Assembly: GCA_001792895.1 (NCBI GenBank)
Contig: MARA01000016.1
Coordinates: 124,001 to 188,000, forward strand
From: Lentinus brumalis
Taxonomy: Eukaryota; Basidiomycota; Agaricomycetes; Polyporales; Polyporaceae
Direction of reading: 5' to 3'
Length of the DNA stretch: 64,000 nt
The notes beneath the pieces are model-generated. The model worked only from the letters and a program-made list of their open reading frames with translations. It had not been told where the DNA came from and did no database searches. Shown here in pieces: positions 1 through 11,800 of this stretch (positions are counted from its first letter, which is position 1; each line of letters begins with the position of its first letter). The position numbers and the translations under genes were made by a program.

Positions 1-407
1 GATAAATGGGTTGAGCCTGGTATATTTTCGAGAGGACACCGGCACAATATGCGAGGTGGATACGGACTTCAAAGCCTCAAGTTCTTTCCGGGCGTAGCCC
101 TATCACGGCAGATGAGCTCTCAGGGCACTCAGTAAGCATTCCAGACATCTAGTCCGTTTGTATGAAGAGGAGGCGGCATCGCTGGCGCGGGACCGGATCA
201 GTACGTTACAGACACCACGGATCATGTATGTAACGAAATCAAGCTTCACGGACCGGACACGCAGTACTAGAAACATGTCTGTCATCAGCATCACGAAACA
301 CGACTGGGACAGAGACGGCCTACGTACCTGCACCCCAAGTTGGAGGTTCGTGCCTGTGCGCGATCATGTCAGCATCTCGACGGGACGCATAGCGTAGTAT
401 GGCTGCA

Positions 408-3400
408 TCACTCACACTGCGAGTTGATCTCGGGGTTCCACTTGATGAACTGCGCGAGGGTGATGCCGAACTTGGTGTCGATCACGCCGCAGTTGTCGCC
501 GGAGGCGACGGTGTAGTACGCCTTGCAGCCTTGGCCCGGGGTGAGCGTCCCGGAACCCGTCGGTGCTGCAGCCGACGTGGTCGTGGTGGTCGTGGTGGGT
601 CCGGATGCGGCTGGTGGAGAAAGTACGTGAGTAAGTATGTGAGAAGTCAGGCTGAGACACGTCGGCAGATGAACGAGGAACTCACGTCCGGCGACGCAGT
701 AGAGCACTCCCGCGACGATGTTCGAGCCTGCAGTGCACAGAGGTCAGGGGGATGATCCTGTGGCAGGGAGACCATGGACGGTACGGACAGGCGCTGTTGA
801 TTTCCGGGTTCCAGGCTTGGATCTGCGTGAACGTGATGCTGAACTGCGACTCAATGGCCGGACAAGAGTCACCGCGTCTGAGACTATGCATCAGCTCACG
901 TCCTACCAGGGACAGTTACGTGTCCGCGAGACGTACTGGACCGCATAATAGGCGGTGCACCCTTGCGAGGGCGTTAGGGTTTCCGTTCCGATTGCAGCTA
1001 CACGAGCATGATTGCATCAGCGCTCTATTCCACTCTACTTATAACCAAACGAGCTTGACTTACGTCCCGCAACACAGTACCCCAAACCAGGCTGGATGTT
1101 TGCGCCTAAAAGCGAGTCAGAACGCCCGCGGACATCGAAGTCAGACGATTCGCCTACAGTTGGAGTCGATCTCGATGTTCCACTCGCGGATCTGGTCGAA
1201 CGTGATGCCGAACTGGTCCTCCATGACGGCGCAGGTGTCTCCCGATCTGCAGAATATTATGATGCTCAATGCGCAGGCTCGCTGTAGGAATAGGGCGCTT
1301 GACTTACTTCACGGTGTAGTACGTGTCGCATCCCGTGGTGCTGTGAGGACGTCCGTCAGGCTATGGCTATGGCTGGCTGAAGCGGAGGAAACTGTTTGCG
1401 TACATGGTACCAGGGGCGATCGGCGAGCTCGTGGGCGGCGGGCCGCTCACGCAGTATGCGAGCCCCAGAACGATGTTCGTGCCTGGTGGGATAGCCACAG
1501 TAAGATCATGCACAGTATTTGACGCAGCAATCACATAGACGTACACTGTGCGTTCCTATGTCGGTCGTGTTCGTATCAATACCCATGCGGCTTCTGGGCA
1601 ACGAAAGCTATGTACGTACACCTCGGGGTTCCATGTTCGGAAGTCGGAGAGCGAGATCGAGAACATCGTCTCGATCACCGTGCAGGTGTCGCCCGACCTG
1701 TTACAACCTCGTCAGCGACGCAGGGATGACTGTGCGCACTGGGACGCCGCGCTTACTTGATTGTATAGTACGCTAAGAGGGGACACTGCGTCAGATGATG
1801 GTTCGTCTCTATTGAGACTCAGGCCACTCACTCGTGCATCCCTCCGTGATTGTGCCGTTAGCGACATTGGTAGGTGCAGGTGCGGCGGAAGTCGTCGTTG
1901 TGGTCGTCGTTGTGGGACCACTAGGCGAAGTTGTGGGAGGGAGCGTGATGGTCGGCGTATACGAGACGTAGGGGCCAAAGACGCAATACGACAGGCCGAC
2001 CTGTCCGAAGTTGTGAGTGAGTGCTATGTCAGTATCCCGAAGGTCGAGGCTTACCTGAATGTTGGCGCAATTCGCATCGATCTACATGCAGATCGAGTAA
2101 GAATCGCAGCGCAGGGTGCGGAGTGCGAAACGACATCACCTCAGGATTCCACGCGCGGAACTCCTCGTCCCGGAGCGAGAAGACCGTCTCGATGGCAAGA
2201 CACGTATCGCCTGGGCAGATAGCAATCAGACGCACTCAGTGACGACTGCTGCAGAGGGCGACTCACCAGGTTGCACTGTGTAATCTGTCGGGGAAGTTAG
2301 CATGCTATCGATCGCCAAAAAGCAGTTCGAACGCGCTTACATTGCAAACAGGAGTCCTCGCCGACCGTTCCCGGAGCAATCGTCGGCGCAGGGGGCGCCG
2401 TGGAGGGATATGACTGCTGTGGGCTCGCAGTGACCGGGGTGACGGTCATGTTCCCTGACGCGATGATCGAGCCTGTTCCGACAGGGAAATCGCCATCTAT
2501 CGTGACGGGTACCAAGTTAGCTGACGATCTGTGTAGGAAAGTATGGCTAAGTACCGACGACAGAGATGAGGCTGGCGCCGGTCGTGGTCACCGTGAACGC
2601 CGATGTCGAGGTCGTATCTGTGAGACATATGTGAGAAGTCGAGCGTGCGATCACGCAGAAGTTCAATCTGGGAGCTTACTGCCAAAGACGGCCACGCAGT
2701 ACTCGAAGCCGGCGAGGAGGTTGCTACACTGGAGTGTGGAGGTGAGGAGTTTCAACCTCAGCTGGACTTGATAATAAGGACGAAGGGCAGGGACGTACAT
2801 CAGAGTTGACGTTCGGGTTGAGCTACCGACCGTGGTTGTTAACGAGCGAGTGGACAAAGAGGGAAGGATGGCATACCGCGTAGAATGTGTCATTTGTGAT
2901 CTGGAAGATTTGAAGGATCTGTTGAGAGTCTCTATCAGTTATCGCACGTCCCCGAAGGTATTGTGAGCGCAGTTACCTGGGGGCAGGTATCTGCCAGTGT
3001 ACGCCGCCAGTCAGCAATGTCAGGACATCAGTATCGACATAACCACGCGAACCTCCAGTTACGGCTTCGTACCACATCCCACAGATAGAACGATCCGACC
3101 CAGGCGCGATAGGTCCGGTGGGTATGCTATCGACGCGCTCGAATCAACAGGGCTCACACTGATGTCAGGAACTGTCACTCACGCAAGTGCAGTAGGCGTG
3201 CCTAGATGAGCCCATGATGTGGCGTTCAGTGATTCGTACATATGTGCATAAGCTTATACCCCGCACCTGAGATGGGCGGAAGCGTGGTCGAAGGCTGATA
3301 CCCGCCTCCCGGAGGTCCGACGCAGATGCCTTTGCCGACCTGGGTGTCGATGTTCGTGCAGTAACTGTTGATCTGCCTGACAGGTGGTACGTGCCGGTGA

Positions 3401-4962
3401 GACAGGCTCTCGGCAGGAGAGAGACTTGACTCACGGGTTCCAAGCGAGAAGCTGGCTCCACAGGATACCGTTTGCTTGGTATATGCCGACGCATGTATCG
3501 CTGGACTTGACGGTGTACAGGGGGCACGACCCGGACAGGCAGATCTTGCCGCCAGCAGCGGGCAGCTTCGTGCAGGGCATGTCGAGGCCGTTGATGGCTA
3601 TGAGCTGGTCGTATGAGAGGCTGTTCGCGGATGCGATGGACGTGCATGTGTCCCCGGACTGGGCGAAGAGTATAAGTTCGGCGTAGTGGGAATCTGGAGA
3701 AGAACCGACCTTGACCGTGTACGTGCCATACACGCAGCTGTCCGCAGAGGCAGGTGTGAGAGTGGGCGAACTATGAACAGCGGGTCAGTCAAGGCAAGCC
3801 GGAGTCTTGATTGGACCTACGCAGTGACGTTGTAGGAGGTTCCGTTAGTTGCGGAGGGACTGTCACTGTTGAACAAGAGCCCAGCGGGTATCGTGTTGTT
3901 AAACGACTTCCCGCACGTCGACTGTACGGTCATCCAGTCTGACACACTATGGAATTGCGTTGAGAAGCCGCGACATGATGACGTAATAGACCAGCTCACA
4001 AGCTCGCATCCCACCCGAAGGGACTGGACATCTGGACATTGAGGGCGTCGAGGGTGCAATTCTGACAAAGTTGCGCCGGCGGCTCGTCTGTGATGGACGT
4101 GTCCGAGGTTGAAGGGGAGCTCTGGAATCACGGCGTTGAGTCCATCATATCAGGATATAGAGAACGGCAGGGGTCGCAAAGCAGACAAGATGCGAGGTAT
4201 GGCGAGTAACGACGGATATGTGCCCTGCCGAGTACCTGGCGCGGTGACTCTGTGTCTGAGACCTTGGATTGCTATGCGCCGTACTGGCCTCAACCTGAGG
4301 TATACCCATACACCCGAGTCCGTGACTGTATGAGCCGCATGCGCAGGCTCGAGGTCAGGGTCACATCGCGGCGTAGTAGCGCCCTGTGCCGTTCTCGATA
4401 TGACGAAAACGAAACTCGAAGCTGTACCTGAGCGATGTTCACACAGTAGTCTGAACCTTGCGTTATGCAGGACTGAAAAGACATCCTGAAGTCAGCTCCA
4501 ACGTCTGAACTCTATGACGGTCGGCTTACAAGATTCCAGATGTAGGCAAGATATTGAAAGCTGGAAGTTGTACGAGTTAGCCTGCGGCAGATAGAAATGA
4601 GGACGTACTCACGGAAAAGAGGCAACATAGCTGGTGTCGCCAAGGATGTAGGGCCAACCAGGACAGGCGGCATCGACTTTGGCTGCGGTAGACACGAGCG
4701 AGTTGTAACACGTAGCAGAGCAGAGGGTATTGAGATCGGCAGCGGTGAGATTGGAGATGGGCGCCGCAGAGCTCGGAACGGCGAAGAGTATGGTGTTTGG
4801 ACACTGCACCGCCGAAGCGAGAGCATCCGCGCACGAAGATGAACTTGGGAGGGGGTAGATATCAGACGCATCTGCGAAAACTGCAAAGGTAGCCTGGCTC
4901 TGCGCTGCTACCAGCCCCACACGGCTCAGGAGTAGGATGGGTAGGAGTGCGTACGCCATCAT
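408..4962 (-). CDS. Secreted multi-LysM chitin-binding protein (about 8 LysM modules)
   Basis: The start at 4962 opens a signal peptide (MMAYALLPILLLSRVGLVAAQ). A Cys-containing N-terminal region follows (exon to about 4609, more near 3820-4130), as in fungal multi-LysM proteins. LysM modules then recur: near 3640-3730 (SGDTCTSIASANSLSYDQL), 3431-3520 (SSDTCVGIYQANG, LLAWNP), 2890-3020 (QILQIFQITNDTFYA), 2130-2300 (GDTCLAIETVF, AWNPEV), 1620-1700, 1165-1260, 790-880 (GDSCPAIESQF, WNPEINSAC) and 430-520 (GDNCGVIDTKFG, WNPEINSQC). Thr/Ser-rich linkers separate the later modules. LysM domains bind chitin oligomers, so the product is probably secreted and binds chitin in the hyphal wall or hides fragments. 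It is divergent from the chitinase at 5836. The stop at 408 may be false: the sequence there also reads as a GTGAGT donor, and a possible last exon (LAYCAGV) lies at about 30-90. Exact splicing was not resolved. Confidence 0.82.
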
Positions 4963-5835
4963 TGCGCGGGGCAGATGCTGAGCACCATCGCGGTGAGCAC
5001 GACTTGGATGGCAATCTCTAGTAGGACGTGCCCCAGGAACACGACACTCCTTATGAGTACCCGGATCCTCAATCAGACGGCATCGCGACCTAAGCTGGAG
5101 CGCCTCGCAGTGCAGAGCGCCCCCACACGCATCACGGAGGTACAGGAACATGCGAGCGCGATGGCGGAGTAATTGAAAGAAGGACTTCAAACGAACCTCC
5201 TCAGCGCGACCACGGGCGTCTATGTGCATTGCTGGCACAGCTGACCGGGACTTTGTAAGTACGTACGTACACCTCAACCACCATCCACTCTCCCGCCGCC
5301 CGCCGCCCGCTGCGCCGTGCGCCCAACAGAAGTTTCACCTACTTACTCCATACTCTGATAGTCGTTCTACAGAGATGGCCCTTGAAAATACCGCCCACCG
5401 AAGCCCTGTTAGCACACGCCTACGTTCAGCCCGACGCTTCCCGTGGAGATGGCCCTTGTACTGGACGCCTCTGGACGCCTGTCGAAGTCAAGTAACCATG
5501 TGCACAGGTCGATGCCATTTTATGCACCGCGCTCAGCAATCAGTCTAGCTCAGACTCCGTCCCTGCTTGCCGTACATACTAGTACCGTGACGCCGCCGTT
5601 CTTCGGACTCACCGGAAAGAGGGCCCGCGCGACGGACTAGCCGGAGGACCCATGTACGGTTCTTCACTCAATACAGACCATCAACCTTCCGGAACACTCT
5701 TCCTTTGCACGGCGCGAATCAGACCAGCCTCCGACAGCGCCGTATTGCCCTGAGATGTCTTAAAGCTGCTGACCATATGCATGGGGATCGAGGACTTTTC
5801 GCATATCTCAGCTGCTCCAGCAGCGGAGACCCACC
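4963..5835. promoter_or_regulatory. Divergent intergenic region between LysM gene and chitinase
   Basis: This 873-bp region separates the start codons of two head-to-head genes, so it must hold both promoters and both 5' untranslated regions. I see no clear TATA box or named operator. The chitinase start has a favourable context (CCACCATGG at 5831-5839). Co-regulation of the two genes is inferred from geometry only. Confidence 0.6.
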
Positions 5836-8800
5836 ATGGCACGTAAACGTCTCACTCTAGTTAGAGTCCTCATCTCTCTCGTCCTCCCAGTTATCTTTCT
5901 GGTGGCTCTCTTCGCTGACACCGCAGAAGCCGTCAAATCCGAGTATCGCAGCCCCGCTGCTCGCCGCTTCCAGCGTCGCCTGGAGCTGGCTAAACGCAAA
6001 GAGCATGCCTCGCAGCGCACTCGTTCCTCTCCGATCCCTCGGTCACCCAGACCCCCGCGATCAGTCTTTCCCTCGTCCTCTCTCCTCGACGTGAAGGCTT
6101 CCTTTGGTCACGGCAATCATACTCGCAAGTTCAGTGCTCGGCAACTCGACAATGAATCGTGCAATAATATCACCATCACCCCTCCGGGCTTTGACGGGAG
6201 CTGTTCCATCACTCAGCCTTGTCCTAACGGTGCATGCTGGTAATTGTCAACTGCTCCCCTCACATGTTTTCGGGCATTCTCTGACGATCATCGTCTCGTT
6301 CAACAGCGGCTCGTCCGGTTTCTGCGGTTACGGTGCGTACTTCCAGCATTCCTAGAGCTTCCTAGACTAGGTTTATCAATTGTTCTTCATCCGTCTAGGC
6401 GGCGAGTTTTGCGGCGATGGTTGCACTAGCAACTGCAACGCAGTCGCCGAATGCGGCCCCAATTCAGCTCCTGGACACGAGAACTGCCCTCTGAATGTGT
6501 GCTGCAGCAAGTTCGGCTTCGTACGTACAGCCAGTATAGTCTGCAGTGGCTCTAATCATCTGACCTCCCTGCATCCGTGTTCAGTGCGGTTCAACGGATG
6601 ACTTCTGCGGCGCAAATTGCGTCGGAGACCATTGCGGCTCGCCATCGATACCGACCGGTGTCAACTCGGCCGTCACATCCAGGTTGATTGGTTATTACGA
6701 GGTGCGTGCTAGCTACTTTCGCGTTGGTGAGCGGCAGGAGCTGACATTGTGATCAGGGATGGTACGTCGCTCCGATGTCGGCCGCAAATTTGACGGGAGC
6801 TGGCCTGACGTGACATGATTCGCAGGGCATCGGCGCGGCCGTGCGATCAGTGGTATCCTGACAACATTCCGTCAGCTGGCTACACGCATCTGAATTACGC
6901 TTTCGCGTCAATCGACCCGGTGAGTTCCTGGATCGACTAGAGCTCGTCGGGCGTAACGCTCACGCGGAAAGCGCCATAGACGACATTCGCGGTGGTACCG
7001 GCCTCCGCCTCCGATGTTCCGCAATACAAGGCGTTCACCAACCTCAAGCAGTCGAACCCGAACTTGAAGACGTACATCTCCGTCGGCGGCTGGTCTTTCA
7101 ACGACCCTCCGACGCAACATGTCTTCAGCGATATGTCGTCGACTGACGCGAACCGACAAGCATTCGCGAACTCGCTCGTGAAGTACGTCCGCTGCCTAGG
7201 CCTTGCCTCACATACTAAATCCTATCTCCAGCTTCATGGTTACCTACGGGTTCGACGGAGTGGATATGTACGTCCCTGCACCCTCTTGAATACCTTCTAG
7301 CGCTGACCCACATCCCTCAGCGACTGGGAATACCCCGGTCAGTTGCCACCTCGCCGCGAGTGAGAGACAAGGTTGCTGATATAGCATCATCTCCCAGTTG
7401 CCTGCGAACGTGGTGGTGTACCTGAAGACACGGCAAACATGGTCGCGATGTTTAAGACCCTGCGGGATACTGTGCGTACCACACATCGTATCAACAGTCT
7501 CCTCTCTCTAACATCCTCCCGTAGTTCTCAGCCTCCGGTCACACGTTCGGGCTCACCTTCACGGCGCCGTCGTCGTACTGGTACCTGCAACACTTCGACC
7601 TCCTCGGACTCCTCTCCTACGCGGACTGGGTGAACCTCATGACCTACGACCTGCACGGCGTATGGGACGCGAAGGACGTCTTCATCGGCAACATCGTGCA
7701 GGCGCACACCAACCTGACCGAGATCGAGCAGAGCGTCCAGCTGCTGCAGCGCGTCGGCGTCCCCCTCGACCGCATCGTCCTCGGACTCGGCTTCTATGGA
7801 CGCTCATTCCAGCTCACCGATCCGTCGTGCTCGACACCAGGATGTGCATTCAACGGCCCGGCTCCCGGAGGACGTGAGCGTCGCATCGCGATCCTTCTGC
7901 GTACATATTCACTCATCGCCCTTTAATGGCCAGCGTGCACTGCCGCTGATGGCACCCTCAGCTTCTCGGAGATTCAGAATATTCTGTTGACGAACAGCCT
8001 GTCTCCCGTCTACGACAAGACCGCGCAGGTCAAGTACCTTGTCTACGATACGGTACGTCTTGAGTTCGTCACCTATCTCGAGTCGCACTGACACCATACT
8101 GTGTATAAGAACAACTGGGTCAGTTATGACGACAAGGACACGTTCACTGCCAAGATCGACTGGGCAAAGGGAGCGGGCCTCGGTCAGTCATATGCTCTTA
8201 CGTCACGAGGAGCTTGGTGTTGACACCCGACCAGGAGGATTGATGGTCTGGTCGGCTGATCAGGACGACTTCAAGTGAGTCCGTTAACCACCTATCCAGT
8301 CACCTCATGCTGATGCCAGTGTTTGCAGCGCAACGGTCCGTGCCGCGGCATGGTCTGGTCTAGCTGAGATGTCGCTAACTTACCGTATTGACAGGCTCTC
8401 TCTGCTGTGCTAGGGCAGAATGCGACCGGTGCGTGTAGAGTATATTCGTCCTGAGAGGGCGCGAAGTCGCTCATAGCTCGTGCTTGCAGACATCATCCCA
8501 AAGTCGCATGACCTGAACTCCAAGGACGGGAAGCAGTGTGTCCAACCAGGATGCGGACAGACGTGCCCTTCGGGATACGTGCAGATGACCGGTACGTTGT
8601 GTCTTCCCGTCCGATCAGTTTGCCAGTGTGTCCTGACTTGTGTACGCAGATGTTACTGATGGAAAGTTGGGTGAGTTTCGGCCGACGGTCAGCATGAGTA
8701 TAAGGACCTTGACTTATGTTCCTGTGTGTAGCTGACCCCACGACGGGCTGTGCGAAGGGCTCTGGGAACCCCGTTTGTTGTCCTGTCGAGTGAGCATACC

Positions 8801-11800
8801 TGCGTCCTCGCTTTTGCAAGTCGCATTTCCTCACTCTCACGTAGCCAAGTGCCGCAAAACTGCCAGTGGCGGGGAACGGGTGGGTGGTCTGTGCTCCTAT
8901 GCTCTGACGCTTGAGCTTACGCCGCCTTTCAGCCCCGGTCTGCAACGGAGTCTGTGAACGTATGTGTCTGGGTGTATGCGACGTTTCTTCGGTGCTATAC
9001 CTGATCACATCATTGTAGCGGGTGAGATCACGCTAGCGACCGACTCCTGTAAGTGTTTTCCGCGTCAATTCGTAAGGTATAGAGCGATGGCTGACTTATC
9101 TTCGATTCAATTCAGGGGGAACGGGGAAGAGGTGCTCGTCCGGACACAAGGTGTTCTGTTGCCAGTCGGGTCTCACGGCTGACCAGATCTCGCGTGCGAC
9201 CAATTGTCAATGGTGAGTTCTGCACGTCTTTCTTGCCATCGATCGCGCGGCTGACTCTCTCCATAGGTGTACGTAGTCCCTCTTCTTTCGCGAGATCCTC
9301 GGCTGATAGTTTGCCTGCGCGAGGTAGACGGCAAGCAGTCGCATAAGTGAGTTATCAGCTGATCGAGTGGGTTTCATCAGGCACTGACGTTCGCTTCACG
9401 CGTATAGCTGCAACGACAATGTACGTATCTTTTCCTGGAGATTCTGCGTGTTACTGACATGGAAACGAAGGTCTGCCCTCCCGGGACGTTCACCAAGGAC
9501 AGAGACTGTACGAGAGTTGCCTGTGTCTGCTGGTATGGTAGCCTGGTCACTGACAGCTACGGGCAGATTATGGGGACACGAACATTTTCCACGCTTGCTT
9601 CATGCAAGAGAAGAGTCTATGCTGGTAGATCGCCCATTATGAGGAATGCGGATGCTCACGCTGACAGTGTGTCATATCCTGTAGCGACCCGCCGGACGGT
9701 GCCACTACGACCTCTCCGTTCGATGTCGTACGTGCATCGCGCCTGCGTTAGGATGCCTCACCCGTGGCTGACTCTCCTTTACAATGCAGGACGATCTCTT
9801 CCCCAACCCGCCGTCAGATGGAGACCTGAGCTGGGATCTTCAAGACGACCCCATCGACGAGAATGCGCCCAACGGAGGTGCCGACGCCGATGACAACTCG
9901 TTCGGCCTGATTGCCATGGATGTAGGTTCTTCCTCACTATGCACGTAGTCATCCTCAACATTTCTTCAGGGTCCCTCGAACCTCCTCTCATCCGTGGCGC
10001 CGGCGAGCGATTGGGTAGTCGTCGGGTGCACAGGAGAGACGACTGGTATTCAGAACGTCATCGCGTTCTGCAGGAAGAGCGAGAACGACAAATCTTCGGG
10101 GTGCTCCGCAGTGTTCGAGGGCGGTGCGCAGAACACGTAGGTCACCCTCAGATATATATGCCCATCGCCTAGCTGACTGTGATGACAGTATCGTCAAGCT
10201 TCCCTCTGGCTGCGGCGGACCTTATGCACGACTACACAGCCTGGAAGTGAACAGCTCGCTCGTCGTCCCGAGCTCGCATGCCTCCCTCAAGCCTGCGTCA
10301 AACCCGGTCTACGACCTCCAGTTTGACTTCGAGTTCGGTCGCATGTACGTGTTGCTTCATCCGCGCTTGAGACGACGTCATGAGAACTTGTATCTTCAGG
10401 TCCGAGACACGGGCGGCGTCCGACGGTTCGGTCCTGCTTCGGGTAGATGCTACCACTCTCCCTGGCTACTGGGCCGAAATTGACACGGCAGGTGAGTCTT
10501 GGGGTTATGCGAATCTTTTCGTATGGTCGCGAATCATGGGTATCTTGTAGATCCCAACTCGCCTGCTCGTCGAGAGCTCGAGGAACGTTGGTTTGGTGCA
10601 TTCGGGGACTGGCTCTCTCGCCTCAACAAGGTCAAGTCAAACACGAAGGCCGACCTCGGCATGTCGAAGTCGTTCCAGTCCGTCCTCTACTCGGCAAGTC
10701 AGTTGTGCTCTAGCGATGACGGCACCACGACCTTCGCTTCCTCGATGTCGTTGACGGCTCAAGGCAGCGCTGACTACAACGTCGAGTACGGTATGTTGTC
10801 GCCACAGGCTCGCGATTTCTTGATGAATTGCTGCTCAACCTTCAACCTCACCCTTCCCTCATCGCAGGGTTCTATCTCGAAGGGACCATATTCCCTCCCG
10901 GGATCAATCAGGCATACGTCTACGTCTCCTCGCACGGTTCGGCTACCGTAGGACTGCAGCTGACGGGACGGGCGTCAGCAAGTTACAATAGCGGGAAGAT
11001 CCCGATCATTCCGCCGGTGTACTGGCCTGGTGTGAGTCAACTACGTACCTACGCCGACATCGTTCAAGTAACTGATTGTTTATGTTAGCTCTCATATCCT
11101 GGCATTGGTGAGTCCTTGGGATGAGCACGTGTAGCAGCTGATTGACAAAGGCTGCCTGGCATAGTATCCATCGGGCCGTCCCTGAATATCTGTGAGCGCA
11201 AATCTCTCCACTTATCTCGACATGCACTCATGACTGGCTAGATGGGCAACTCCAAGGATCGCTCACCCTCTCCGGGGATATCGGCGCAACCGTAACATAT
11301 CCTCTCCCGGAATCGTACGTATTTCGATCCTTGTGTGGATGCTCGTCTCACCAAGTATATCAGACATGTGTCACTCGGGATAACTGGTAGCGACCCCAAT
11401 CAGTTTGACGAGGCTGTGGATGCGGATGTCAGCACCATCCCCGCAAGTAAGCCATGTCGTGGAAGAAACGATCCTCGCTCTGATCATCCCCTCAGCATTC
11501 AACGTCGCGCCTACATTTGACGTTTCCCTCGGCGGTTCGCTCAGGTGACGTTCAGTCGCACGCATTCTTGACGTGTCCACTGACCTGGAATATATCCAGT
11601 GTACATGCTATCCCTGAAGCCTCGCTCGTCTTCGACCTACTTCCGAACACCATCGTGCATGTCAACGCTCGGGGTAATGAGCATCATGTTTTATACCTCA
11701 TAGGTCCGGGCTGATTGCATGCTTCACCTCAGCTTACATTTCTTTGGACGGGTCGGTCACTGCCTCGTTTGACGCGGACCTCTCCGGAGTTGAAGCAAGC

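Noticed and set aside
752..1522. 256-codon plus-strand frame overlapping the LysM gene
   Set aside because: It is antisense to clear LysM exons and introns and has no domain of its own.
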